A stretch of 64,000 nucleotides of DNA, from positions 62,001 to 126,000 of the forward strand of contig NZ_JARUXC010000002.1 of the NCBI RefSeq assembly GCF_030433855.1, in the 5' to 3' direction. Of this stretch, positions 1 to 8,242 are shown piece after piece (position 1 is the stretch's first letter; each line of letters opens with the position of its first letter). The position numbers and the translations under genes were made by a program. The notes beneath the pieces were generated by a model. It was given only the letters and a program-made list of their open reading frames with translations, was not told the origin of the DNA and searched no databases. The stretch comes from Agreia sp. PsM10. GTDB taxonomy: Bacteria > Actinomycetota > Actinomycetes > Actinomycetales > Microbacteriaceae.

Positions 1-30
1 CGTGATCGATCCGATGTCGGTGGTCACTGT

Positions 31-1341
31 TTGACTTCTCCTATGACACCAGCCGATATCCCTCCCGAGCAGTCACCATATGTGGTGGCACTCGAGCGAA
101 TAGCCGCCCGTGACAGACAGATAGCCGAGCTGTCTGCGTTGCGGGCCACCGACGTGCACGACGCCTGGCAGCTGCTGCTGGCCGACGCCCCGCACGATCA
201 GTCCACGGCAGGCCCACAGTGGTCGCCGCGACGAGTGGCCGAGGTGGAGTTCTTCACCGAGGTCGCCATGCTCACCCACCGCACCGAGTACCGTGCCCGC
301 ACCCTGGCAGACACCGCGATCGCGTTGGTATCGAAACTCCCGGCATCGTTCGCCGTGCTCGCCGCGGGGGAGATGTCCCAGGAGCATGCGACGGTGATCG
401 CGGTCCACTCCGACGGCTTGGAGGGGGAGGCGCTCGAGAAGTACGACAGCCGCATGGCAAAACTCGCTCCCGCCCTCACCTACAAGCAACTCGAGTACCG
501 CGCGCGTTCGCAGGCCCAGACCGCGAACCCGAAGACGGTGGTCGAGCAGGTTGAGAAGGCAGTCAAGACGAGGCGCGTCACGGTCGACCCAGGCAAGGAT
601 GGCATGGCCTACCTCACCCTGTTCGCCCCGGCCCCTGAGATCTACACGATCGCGAACCGGGCAATGGTGTTGGCGAAGGGTCTGAAAGCGGGCGGTGACC
701 CGCGTAGCATCACCCAACTGCGCGTCGATGTCCTCACCGACCTCACGCTGAACGGGGAACCATCGATCCCGGGTGCAACACAGGGCATCCGGGGCCGGGT
801 GCATGTGATGGTCCCCGCGATGACGCTGCTCGGTGTGGGGGAAGAGCCGGCGATCCTCCGCGGGTACGGCCCGATCGACCCGGTCACCGCGGCACGGCTG
901 ACCGCCGATGCGACCTCGTGGCGGCGCATCCTGACCGACCCGATCACGGGCCGCATCCTGCAGGTGAGCCCAACTGACTACCGGCCGACGCAGGAGATGC
1001 GTGACCACGCCACCCTGGTGCATCCGTACTGCGTGTTCGGCGGCTGCGCCGACGACTCCGTCGGGGCCGACATCGACCACACCGTCGACTTCGCGGCCGC
1101 GGGACTGACTGAAGACGACAACCTCGCTCCGCTCTCGCCCACCCATCACCGGGTGAAGCATCACACCCGGTGGCAGATCGAGCAAGGAGAGAACAACACC
1201 CTCAGCTGGACCTCGCCCGCCGGCCTCGTCTACGTCTTCGAACCCCAAGGCATCATGCGACCCGCCCCCGAAGTGCTTATCGACGCGATGACGAAGACCA
1301 CACCGGGGGAGGCGACCACAGAAGAACCCTGCCCCTTCTGA
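31..1341 (+). CDS. DUF222 / HNH endonuclease domain protein (13E12-like family), possibly 5'-partial
   Basis: Protein of up to 436 aa. The N-terminal two thirds resemble the DUF222 domain seen ahead of HNH nucleases in the actinobacterial 13E12-type repeat family. The C-terminus carries an HNH/McrA-like core: Cys near residue 334, a second Cys shortly after, D-I-D-H at about 347-350 and a His-rich HHRVKHH stretch from about 372, the usual metal-binding beta-beta-alpha arrangement. Starts offered are TTG at 31 or ATG at 43. The frame stays open to base 1, so the real start may lie outside the window. Family members are often multicopy in actinobacterial genomes and their biological role is not established. 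Nothing here shows whether it is active or part of a mobile unit. Confidence 0.85.
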   Translation: MTSPMTPADIPPEQSPYVVALERIAARDRQIAELSALRATDVHDAWQLLLADAPHDQSTAGPQWSPRRVAEVEFFTEVAMLTHRTEYRARTLADTAIALVSKLPASFAVLAAGEMSQEHATVIAVHSDGLEGEALEKYDSRMAKLAPALTYKQLEYRARSQAQTANPKTVVEQVEKAVKTRRVTVDPGKDGMAYLTLFAPAPEIYTIANRAMVLAKGLKAGGDPRSITQLRVDVLTDLTLNGEPSIPGATQGIRGRVHVMVPAMTLLGVGEEPAILRGYGPIDPVTAARLTADATSWRRILTDPITGRILQVSPTDYRPTQEMRDHATLVHPYCVFGGCADDSVGADIDHTVDFAAAGLTEDDNLAPLSPTHHRVKHHTRWQIEQGENNTLSWTSPAGLVYVFEPQGIMRPAPEVLIDAMTKTTPGEATTEEPCPF

Positions 1342-1455
1342 GAATTCTGTCGGCTGCATGCACTTGCAATGCGCGCCGACGCGAACTAGCGTCGCGCTCG
1401 ACCCGCCTCATGCAGAACGAGTGGGCATGAGCAGAAGCAGAAGAGGGAGTCGACG

Positions 1456-2400
1456 ATGGCGACGATTGTTCAGTATTCACGTCTCGGAGGACCGGACGTT
1501 CTGGAGGTCGTCGAGGTTCCGATCCCCGCAGTCTCGGACGGGCAGGTGCTCGTCGAGGTGCAGGCCGTCGGGGTGAACCCCATCGACTCGAAGCTGCGCT
1601 CGGGCAAGCGGCCGACCCCTCCGATCGACGCGCCGCGGCGCGTGGGGTCGGATGCGTCGGGCGTGGTTCTCGAGGTCGGGTCCGGGGTCCACGGCTGGGC
1701 CGCTGGCGACGAGGTCATCGTTCAGGGCGCCACCGGCGCCTACGCGAGCCACCTCGTGCTCGAGCCCTCCACGCTCGTGCGCAAGCCGTCGGTGTGGACC
1801 TGGTCGCAGGCCGCGGCCGTCGGCATTCCCGTGTCGACGGCGTACCAGGCGCTCCGCTCGCTCGGAGTGGGCGAGGGGACCCGCCTGCTCATCCACGGTG
1901 GAACGGGCGGCGTCGGTCAGGCCGCGGTGCAGTTCGCGGTGGCCTGGGGTGCGACGGTGTTCGCCACGGCGAGTCCGTCGAATCACGCTCGGCTGGCCGA
2001 ACTGGGCGCCGTTCCCCTGAGCTACGGCGACGGCCTCGTCGAGCGCGTGCGTGAGGCGGCACCCGACGGAATCGATGTCGTGCTCGACGGGGCCGGCACC
2101 GACGAGGCGCTCGAGGCATCCTTCGCCCTCGTCGACGACCGTTCGCACATCGGCACGATCGTGGCAGGCCCCAGGGCAGCCGAACTGGGCATCCGCGCCT
2201 GGTCGGGCGGAAGCCCGGTTCCGCTCACCGACGAGGAGCTGCGGCTGCGCGCCGAGGGAGTTCCCGCGGCGATCGAGCTCGCGTCGCAGGGACAGTTCGA
2301 CGTCGAGGTCTCGGAGCGGTTCCCGCTGGCCCGTGCCGCCGATGCGCAACGCCTCAGCGAAGAGGGCCACACCCGCGGAAAGATCGTGCTCATCCCTTAG
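1456..2400 (+). CDS. Zinc-independent MDR family NADPH:quinone reductase-like dehydrogenase
   Basis: Medium-chain dehydrogenase/reductase of 314 aa, the usual size for QOR-type quinone oxidoreductases. An N-terminal GroES-like fold (about 1-125) precedes a Rossmann domain with the nucleotide-binding motif GGTGGVGQAAVQFA near residues 150-165. The cysteine cluster of zinc-containing alcohol dehydrogenases is absent, which favours an NADPH-dependent quinone or enone reductase. The start ATG is preceded by AGGGAG at good spacing. It is flanked by a nuclease gene and a glycosidase gene with no operon link, so the substrate cannot be inferred. Confidence 0.85.
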   Translation: MATIVQYSRLGGPDVLEVVEVPIPAVSDGQVLVEVQAVGVNPIDSKLRSGKRPTPPIDAPRRVGSDASGVVLEVGSGVHGWAAGDEVIVQGATGAYASHLVLEPSTLVRKPSVWTWSQAAAVGIPVSTAYQALRSLGVGEGTRLLIHGGTGGVGQAAVQFAVAWGATVFATASPSNHARLAELGAVPLSYGDGLVERVREAAPDGIDVVLDGAGTDEALEASFALVDDRSHIGTIVAGPRAAELGIRAWSGGSPVPLTDEELRLRAEGVPAAIELASQGQFDVEVSERFPLARAADAQRLSEEGHTRGKIVLIP

Positions 2401-2483
2401 CGGATCCTCACATCGAACGGTCACGGGGTGCTGACGCGTGGCGACGCCTGCGCAGTCCGGGGGCAGATCGACGTCTGCAGGAC

Positions 2484-2569
2484 GTTGGAACGGTTCAACT
2501 ATGAGCGCTCACAATTTTGATCATTGCCGTCTCATAATCCATACCCTATGGTCATTGTTACCGCTCACA
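2484..2569 (+). promoter_or_regulatory. LacI-type operator cluster and promoter of the GH127 gene
   Basis: Two imperfect palindromes of LacI-family type flank a -10-like CATAAT (2533-2538). ATGAGCGCTCACAATT (2501-2516) contains the perfect core TGAGCGCTCA, and TGTTACCGCTCACA lies at 2556-2569. Each matches 11 of 14 positions of the araB operator core TGTGAACGGTCACA near 25021. A weaker symmetric element, GTTGGAACGGTTCAAC, lies at 2484-2499. The arrangement suggests repression of the arabinofuranosidase gene by the arabinose LacI regulator encoded at 23955. No convincing -35 was found. Confidence 0.5.
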
Positions 2570-2608
2570 TCTCGCATCATCGAGCGCTTCTGAATTGACC
2601 TGGTACCT

Positions 2609-2622
2609 CAGCAACGTTGCTG
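2609..2622 (+). promoter_or_regulatory. Perfect 14-bp palindrome with CAACGTTG core upstream of GH127 gene
   Basis: CAGCAACGTTGCTG is a perfect palindrome just upstream of the Shine-Dalgarno of the GH127 gene. Its CAACGTTG core recurs in front of the LacI gene at 41903 and in the promoter of the ABC/GH51 operon at 43024-43039, so it is probably a site for that second LacI regulator. Confidence 0.5.
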
Positions 2623-2641
2623 TCGACAGAAGGAAAGAACT

Positions 2642-5600
2642 ATGACCGGCGTCATCTCGCGAACTCGTCTTCGCACGCCTCTCGCCCTCGCACTCTCCAC
2701 CGTTCTGGCCCTCGGGCTGTCGACAGGAGCGCCCCAGCTCGTCGCGGCCGAGCCCGTCGCATCCGGGGCCCTCGACGCAGCCAAGGTGCTCGACCTGACG
2801 TTCGACGGTTCGCTGTCCGACTCGAGCACGCGCGCCGGCAACGCCACGATGCAGAAGGGCACCGAGAAGTACGACACCGGAATCGACGGGCAGGCCTTCT
2901 CGTTCGACGGGTCGAATGCGATCAACCTCGGAACCGACTCGGCACTGCAGCCGACCGACCTCACGGTCTCGTTCTGGTTCAAGCCGAACGGCGCGATGTC
3001 GGGCGAGCAGGTGTTCGCCTGGAGCAAGACCGTGTACAACTCGGATGGCTGGTACCTCACCTCGGAGGGTGCCGGCACCCCGCTCGCTCTCTCGATCGGG
3101 CCCTCGGATGGGCAGCCGTACAAGGTGGTCGTTCAGTCTCCCCGCTCCGACTTCTTCCCGTCCGGGGCGTGGACGCACGTGGTGGCAAGCTACGACAGCG
3201 CCACGAAGAAGGTCGATTTCTACCGCAACGGAGTACGGCAGGTCGCAACGATCTCCACGCCCGTGTCGTCGGCGGCATCGGGCGTGCTCGGCTCCGAGAA
3301 CACCTCGGTCAAGACCCTCGGCTTCAACGGCCCGACCTACAACGGCGGCCACGTGGCGGGACTGGTCGACGACTACTCGCTCTACAGCTCGGTCGCCACG
3401 ATCGACGATGTCGTGACGCTGACGCAGAAGAACGACTCCGCATTCGACCCGCAGACGATCGCCCAGGCGGCGCTCGATGCGGTGACCGTCCCCGCCCAGT
3501 CGGCGACATCCTTCACATTGCCGGTCGAGGCATCCGATGGAACCCGCTTCGCCTGGTCGTCGTCGGACCCCGAGCGCATTTCGGTCGACGGAGCCACAGC
3601 CACCGTCGTGCGTGGCGATGATGCGGCGACCGTTGTTCTCACCGCGTCGGCCGCCTACGGATCCGGCGCCCCCGTGTCGAAGACGTTCGAGGTGATCGTG
3701 CCGACCGACGCATCCGCCGAATCGCCGTTCCTCGACGCGACGGGTCTCGATCAGGTACTGCTCGAGGATCCCTACCTCGTCAACGGCAACCAGAAGATGA
3801 TCGACTACCTGCTGAGCCTCGACCCCGAGAAGTTCCTCAACGGTTTCTACACACAGGCGGGCCTGCCCGTGACGGCCGATCCGTACGGCGGATGGGAGCG
3901 CACGAGCGGTGTGCGTTTCCAGGGCCACTTCTTCGGGCACTACATCTCGGCCCTGTCGCAGTCGTACTCGACGACCACCGACGCGACGACCAAGGCGGCG
4001 CTCCTCGCCAAACTCACGACCGCGGTCAGCGGTCTCAAGAAGGCGCAGGATGCCTATGCCCAGGTCGATCCCGCGAACGCCGGCTACGTGGCTCCCTTCT
4101 CGGTGAACCTGCTTCCGGGCGGTGGCGACGGACTGCTCGTTCCCTTCTACAACCTGCACAAGATCGAGGCGGGGCTGCTCGATGCCCACAAGTACGCCCC
4201 CGCGGATGTGTCGGCGGATGCGCTGGCGGTGGCGAGCGGATTCGGCACCTGGGTCACGAACTGGGCAGGCCGACAGTCGAACCCCGGCGCTCTGCTGAAC
4301 ACCGAGTACGGCGGAATGAACGAGGCGCTCTACTCGCTCTACGCCATCACCGAGGATCCGACCCACAAGCGCGCGGCGGAGTACTTCGACGAGGTGACGC
4401 TCTTCCAGCAGCTGGCCGCGGGCCAGGACGTGCTGAACGGAAAGCACGCGAACACCACCATCCCCAAGCTCATCGGAGCACTCAAGCGCTACACGGTGTT
4501 CACCGAGAATCCGAACCTCTACGCCACGCTGACCGAGGCGGAGAAGGCGAACCTCGGCATGTACCGCACAGCGGCCGAGAACTTCTGGCAGATGGTGGTC
4601 GACGACCACACCTACGCCAACGGGGGCAACAGCTACTCCGAGCACTTCCACGAAGCCGACACCCTCTACCAGTACGGCACGAGCGGATCGACCACCGGGT
4701 ACGGCGAGAACAGCACCTCGGAGGGCTGCAACGAGTACAACATGCTCAAGCTCTCGAAGGCTCTCTTCCAGGTCGATCCCGACGTGAAGTACGCCGACTT
4801 CTACGAGTCGACCTACATCAACACCATCCTCGCCTCGCAGAACCCCGAGACCGGAATGATGACCTACTTCCAGCCTCAGGCGGCGGGCTACGCCAAGGTG
4901 TTCGGGCGCGAACTCGACGAGTTCTGGTGCGACCACGGCACCGCCACCGAGAGTTTCACGAAGCTCGGCGACTCGATCTACTTCACGAAGGACTCCACCG
5001 TCTACGTGAACCAGTTCCGGTCGTCCGTGTTCACCTCCGACGCGCAGAACCTCCGGCTCCGGCAGGTGGCCGACGTGCCCTCGAGCGACACGGTCTCCCT
5101 GACCGTCGAGTCCATCGATGGCGGCGCCCTTCGCGACGGAACGACCCTGAAGCTCCGTGTGCCCGCGTGGGTCGCTTCGACCCCGACCCTCACGGTCAAC
5201 GGATCGCCCGTCGATGTCGCGACGATCACGTCGGATGGGTACGCCGTTCTGCCTGTCTCCGCCGGTGATCAGATCAGCTACGTGATTCCCGCGTCGGTGA
5301 CCGTCGACAACAACACCGAGAACAAGGACTGGGTCGCTTTCAAGTACGGCCCCGTGCTTCTTGCGACCGAGCTCAACCGCAACAACGTCGACGCCGACTA
5401 TGTGGCCGGCGTGCTCGTGCGCATGAGCCAGGCCGACAAGTCGGTGAGCAACGACATCGTCGTTCCGGATGCGACGGCATTCAGGGACGACATCGCCCAC
5501 AACCTCGTGCGGCTTGACGATGGTGCCAACAAGAACGGCCTCACGACGATGCGCTTCGCTCTGCAGGGCACCGATGCCGCATCGGCCGCACTCGTCTTCG

Positions 5601-7027
5601 AGCCGTATTACAGCCTCTACAACGCGCGTTACGCCACCTACATGAACCTGATCGAGCCCGACTCGGCGCAGGCCCAGGCTCTGATCCGCCAGAACAAGGA
5701 GCAGTTGCGGGTCGACGAGACCACGATCGATTCGCTCACCTCGTTCGACAACAACAACAGCGAGGCCGACAAGAACTACCGCTTCGCCAAGTCCGGCGTC
5801 GGGGTGCACCTCGGCCAGGGCTACCGAGACGGGCAGAGGGCCACCGACGCGTTCTTCCAGTACGAGATGATCGTCGACCCGTCGCTGCCGAAGAACTACC
5901 TCGGGGTCCGCTACTTCGGAGGTGACAATGGGCGCACGTTCGATGTCTACCTCAACGACGTTCTGCTGAAGAACGAGCGCGTGACGAATGCCAATGGATC
6001 CAGCTCGTGGTACATCCAGTACGACGAGATTCCGGCCTCCGTGCTGGCCTCCATCGAGGCAGAGGACAGCTACAAGCGCGATCAGAGCGGTGCCTACGTG
6101 CTCGACGCGCAAGGCGAGAAGATCCCGGTCGTGACCGTTCGATTCCAGGGAAACGGATCGAGCTACGTGGGCGGGGTGTTCGGTGTCTACACCGCATCCG
6201 ATACCTCATTCGCCACAGAGTCGGATCTGGCGGGCCTGTCGTTCGAGGGCGGAAGCCTGACCCCGCAGCTGGCGGGTGGCGTCTACTCCTACAGGGTGAG
6301 CGTGCCCGAGGGCGCGACGGCCGCGACGTTCGATGCCGACCCCGCCGTGCCGAGCGGCCTCGTCTTCGTGGGCGACGTGCTCATCGACGACTCGCTGCCT
6401 CGCACCGTGACACTCGCCGAGAGCGGACCGACCACCCTGACCCTGCGTGCCAGTGCGCAGGACCACGTGACGATGTCGACCTACGACATCACCATCACCG
6501 CAGATGCGGCACCTCCCGTCGAGGCCGCCGTCCTGGAACTCGACTCGACCGAGCTCCGGGCCGGTGGCAGTTTCACCCTGAGCGGCACCGGCTTCGACGC
6601 CGACGAGAAGGTGATCGTGCAGTTGTTCTCCGAGCCGGTCACGTTGGCCGAGGTGCAGAGCGACGGTGCCGGTGCGTTCACGGGAACATTCACCGTGCCT
6701 GCCGAGCAGCCGGTGGGAGCGCACACCCTGCGCGCCACGGGTGAACGCTCCGGCATCATCGGAGAGGCGGCCGTCACCGTGCTGGCCCCGACGGTTCCCG
6801 ATCCGGGCACTGACCCGGGCCCCGGTCCGACTCTGCCCGGCTCCGGCGGATCGCCCTGGATCGTCGTTCCACCGGCGGACGCGGCCGTCGCCGGCACGGG
6901 CGACACGATGCTTCCGGCGACGGGACTCTCCGTCGACCATGGGGTGTGGGCGGCGGCTCTCCTCACGCTTCTGGCGGGGGCGGCGCTGCTGGTCCTCGGC
7001 CGCCACCGACGGGCGGTGAAGGCTTAG
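2642..7027 (+). CDS. Secreted, wall-anchored GH127-type beta-L-arabinofuranosidase
   Basis: Multidomain extracellular glycosidase of 1461 aa, predicted to release L-arabinofuranose from plant arabinan or glycoprotein side chains. In order: signal peptide (about 1-36), LamG/concanavalin-like lectin domain (about 45-255), bacterial Ig-like module (about 275-355), GH127/DUF1680 alpha/alpha-barrel (about 365-960), a DUF6805-like region (about 1070-1200), two beta-sandwich modules (about 1200-1390), a Pro/Gly linker, and an LPATG sorting motif at 1424-1428 followed by a hydrophobic segment and basic tail. By analogy with Bifidobacterium HypBA1 the zinc and catalytic residues map to E694, C696 and C763, but the fourth ligand, normally a second adjacent Cys, is Asp764 (FWCDHG instead of the usual FWCC). 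Start supported by AGAAGGAAAG upstream. No sortase gene is in the window. Confidence 0.85.
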   Translation: MTGVISRTRLRTPLALALSTVLALGLSTGAPQLVAAEPVASGALDAAKVLDLTFDGSLSDSSTRAGNATMQKGTEKYDTGIDGQAFSFDGSNAINLGTDSALQPTDLTVSFWFKPNGAMSGEQVFAWSKTVYNSDGWYLTSEGAGTPLALSIGPSDGQPYKVVVQSPRSDFFPSGAWTHVVASYDSATKKVDFYRNGVRQVATISTPVSSAASGVLGSENTSVKTLGFNGPTYNGGHVAGLVDDYSLYSSVATIDDVVTLTQKNDSAFDPQTIAQAALDAVTVPAQSATSFTLPVEASDGTRFAWSSSDPERISVDGATATVVRGDDAATVVLTASAAYGSGAPVSKTFEVIVPTDASAESPFLDATGLDQVLLEDPYLVNGNQKMIDYLLSLDPEKFLNGFYTQAGLPVTADPYGGWERTSGVRFQGHFFGHYISALSQSYSTTTDATTKAALLAKLTTAVSGLKKAQDAYAQVDPANAGYVAPFSVNLLPGGGDGLLVPFYNLHKIEAGLLDAHKYAPADVSADALAVASGFGTWVTNWAGRQSNPGALLNTEYGGMNEALYSLYAITEDPTHKRAAEYFDEVTLFQQLAAGQDVLNGKHANTTIPKLIGALKRYTVFTENPNLYATLTEAEKANLGMYRTAAENFWQMVVDDHTYANGGNSYSEHFHEADTLYQYGTSGSTTGYGENSTSEGCNEYNMLKLSKALFQVDPDVKYADFYESTYINTILASQNPETGMMTYFQPQAAGYAKVFGRELDEFWCDHGTATESFTKLGDSIYFTKDSTVYVNQFRSSVFTSDAQNLRLRQVADVPSSDTVSLTVESIDGGALRDGTTLKLRVPAWVASTPTLTVNGSPVDVATITSDGYAVLPVSAGDQISYVIPASVTVDNNTENKDWVAFKYGPVLLATELNRNNVDADYVAGVLVRMSQADKSVSNDIVVPDATAFRDDIAHNLVRLDDGANKNGLTTMRFALQGTDAASAALVFEPYYSLYNARYATYMNLIEPDSAQAQALIRQNKEQLRVDETTIDSLTSFDNNNSEADKNYRFAKSGVGVHLGQGYRDGQRATDAFFQYEMIVDPSLPKNYLGVRYFGGDNGRTFDVYLNDVLLKNERVTNANGSSSWYIQYDEIPASVLASIEAEDSYKRDQSGAYVLDAQGEKIPVVTVRFQGNGSSYVGGVFGVYTASDTSFATESDLAGLSFEGGSLTPQLAGGVYSYRVSVPEGATAATFDADPAVPSGLVFVGDVLIDDSLPRTVTLAESGPTTLTLRASAQDHVTMSTYDITITADAAPPVEAAVLELDSTELRAGGSFTLSGTGFDADEKVIVQLFSEPVTLAEVQSDGAGAFTGTFTVPAEQPVGAHTLRATGERSGIIGEAAVTVLAPTVPDPGTDPGPGPTLPGSGGSPWIVVPPADAAVAGTGDTMLPATGLSVDHGVWAAALLTLLAGAALLVLGRHRRAVKA

Positions 7028-7034
7028 CCTGCGA

Positions 7035-7083
7035 GGTGGTCTCGATACGCCGCGAGGAACGAGCATCGCGTATCGAGATCACC
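7035..7083. repeat. Inverted repeat between convergent genes; family GGTCTCGATACGC
   Basis: Left arm GGTGGTCTCGATACGC (7035-7050) pairs with GCGTATCGAGATCACC (7068-7083), 15 of 16 positions, around a 17-nt loop. It sits between the convergent GH127 and MTOX-like genes, so it could terminate both transcripts, though no T-run is present. The TGA stop of the MTOX-like gene (7081-7079 on the minus strand) lies inside the right arm. Related sequence recurs at 62978-63012 and 63153-63169. Confidence 0.75.
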
Positions 7084-8242
7084 GAGCCGCCGCGAGCGAG
7101 AACAAGGCGGGCGCGAGACCTGTGCCATCGACGAGGTCGGCGAGGATGCGGCCGATCGACGGCGTGAACTTGAACCCGTGGCCCGAGAAGCCCGCACCCA
7201 CGGAGACGGGTCCGACGCTGTCGACGACGAAGTTCGAGTCGGGAGTCGTCGTATAGGTGCAGCTGATCTCGACGAAGGAGTCCGCGACGGCGCCCGGAAG
7301 CCACTCCCGGGCGTAGCGCCGCAGCGCCGCCAGCTGGGCCGGCTCCGAGACGAACGTGCGCGCATCGGGATCGACCACCGCGCCCGTGCCGTGCCATCCG
7401 GCCTTCACGCCTTGGCCGGGCGTGAACATGCCGTAGACGCCCGAGTACCAGTACTCGTACGACGGGTCGAGGGGGTTCGGGGCGTGATTGAAGCCGGGCC
7501 AGGTCAGCGTCGCGTCGCGCACGGCGAAATGCGCGGGCTGCTCCTGCGTCACGACGAGACGCGGCAGCGCGATGGAGGGGACCGACGAACCGAGAAGTTT
7601 CGACGTCCAGGCGCCGAGGGTCACAACGACGCGTCGAGCGTCGAGCGTCTCGACCGCGCCGGCCGGTTCGCCGGAGTCGGGATCGACCGGCTGCACATCG
7701 ACGAGCACCGATTCGTCCGACACGACCCGGATGGCGACGACCCGGGAATGGTGCCGAACCGCGGCGCCGCGCGCGGCCGCCGCCCGCTGCAGGGCCGACA
7801 CCGCAGCATCCGCGTCGAGCCTGCCGGCCTGGGGAGTGAAGAGCACTCGACCATCGAAGCGGATGCCCGGCCAGCGTTCGCCCGCCTCCTCCGGTGTGAG
7901 GAATGACGCGTCGAAACCGTACGTCGGCAACGCCGACGCCACCGCATCGAAGGCCGGATTCGTGCCGTGATTGGCGAGCCCGACCTGGTCCAGCACGGCG
8001 ACCCCTGACTCCGCCTCGAGCTGGCGCCACAGCGGCAGCGCCTCGCGCAGCAGCGACAGGTAGGTGTCGTCGCCGTAGCTGAGGTTGAAGTTGCGCGAGG
8101 CCCCGTGCGAGGCGCCCTGCGTGTGCCCGGGGCCGAAGCGTTCGAGCAGGGTCACCTCGCGCCCCCGCCGGGCGAGCTGCCAGGCGGCGGCGGAGCCCAT
8201 GGCCCCGCCGCCCACGACGACGACGTCTGCGCGCGTGACCAC
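7079..8242 (-). CDS. MTOX/sarcosine oxidase-like FAD-dependent N-methyl amino acid oxidase
   Basis: Flavoenzyme of 387 aa, the length of monomeric sarcosine oxidase and N-methyltryptophan oxidase. An N-terminal FAD-binding GGGAMGSAAA motif lies at about 8-18. Near residue 328 a Cys sits in the context CTYTTTPDSNF, matching the Cys that carries covalent FAD in monomeric sarcosine oxidase, followed by the family motif GFSGHGFKF. The likely reaction is oxidative demethylation of a secondary amine to amine, formaldehyde and hydrogen peroxide; the substrate is unknown. The GTG start at 8242 shares one base with the upstream monooxygenase stop (TAGTG), so translation is probably coupled. It is the last gene of a four-gene operon with two LLM monooxygenases and a DUF1684 protein. 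Confidence 0.85.
   Translation of the reverse strand: MVTRADVVVVGGGAMGSAAAWQLARRGREVTLLERFGPGHTQGASHGASRNFNLSYGDDTYLSLLREALPLWRQLEAESGVAVLDQVGLANHGTNPAFDAVASALPTYGFDASFLTPEEAGERWPGIRFDGRVLFTPQAGRLDADAAVSALQRAAAARGAAVRHHSRVVAIRVVSDESVLVDVQPVDPDSGEPAGAVETLDARRVVVTLGAWTSKLLGSSVPSIALPRLVVTQEQPAHFAVRDATLTWPGFNHAPNPLDPSYEYWYSGVYGMFTPGQGVKAGWHGTGAVVDPDARTFVSEPAQLAALRRYAREWLPGAVADSFVEISCTYTTTPDSNFVVDSVGPVSVGAGFSGHGFKFTPSIGRILADLVDGTGLAPALFSLAAAR

Noticed and set aside
1342-1455. Hairpin CGACGC-GAACTA-GCGTCG as terminator of the HNH gene
   Set aside because: The stem is only 6 bp with no T-run, and its loop edge may instead be part of the next gene's promoter.
2558-6112. Very long open frame antisense to the GH127 gene
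   Set aside because: Its residue mix (Arg, His, Val and Gly rich, no domain) is the usual by-product of a high-GC gene read backwards. The sense frame encodes a full enzyme.
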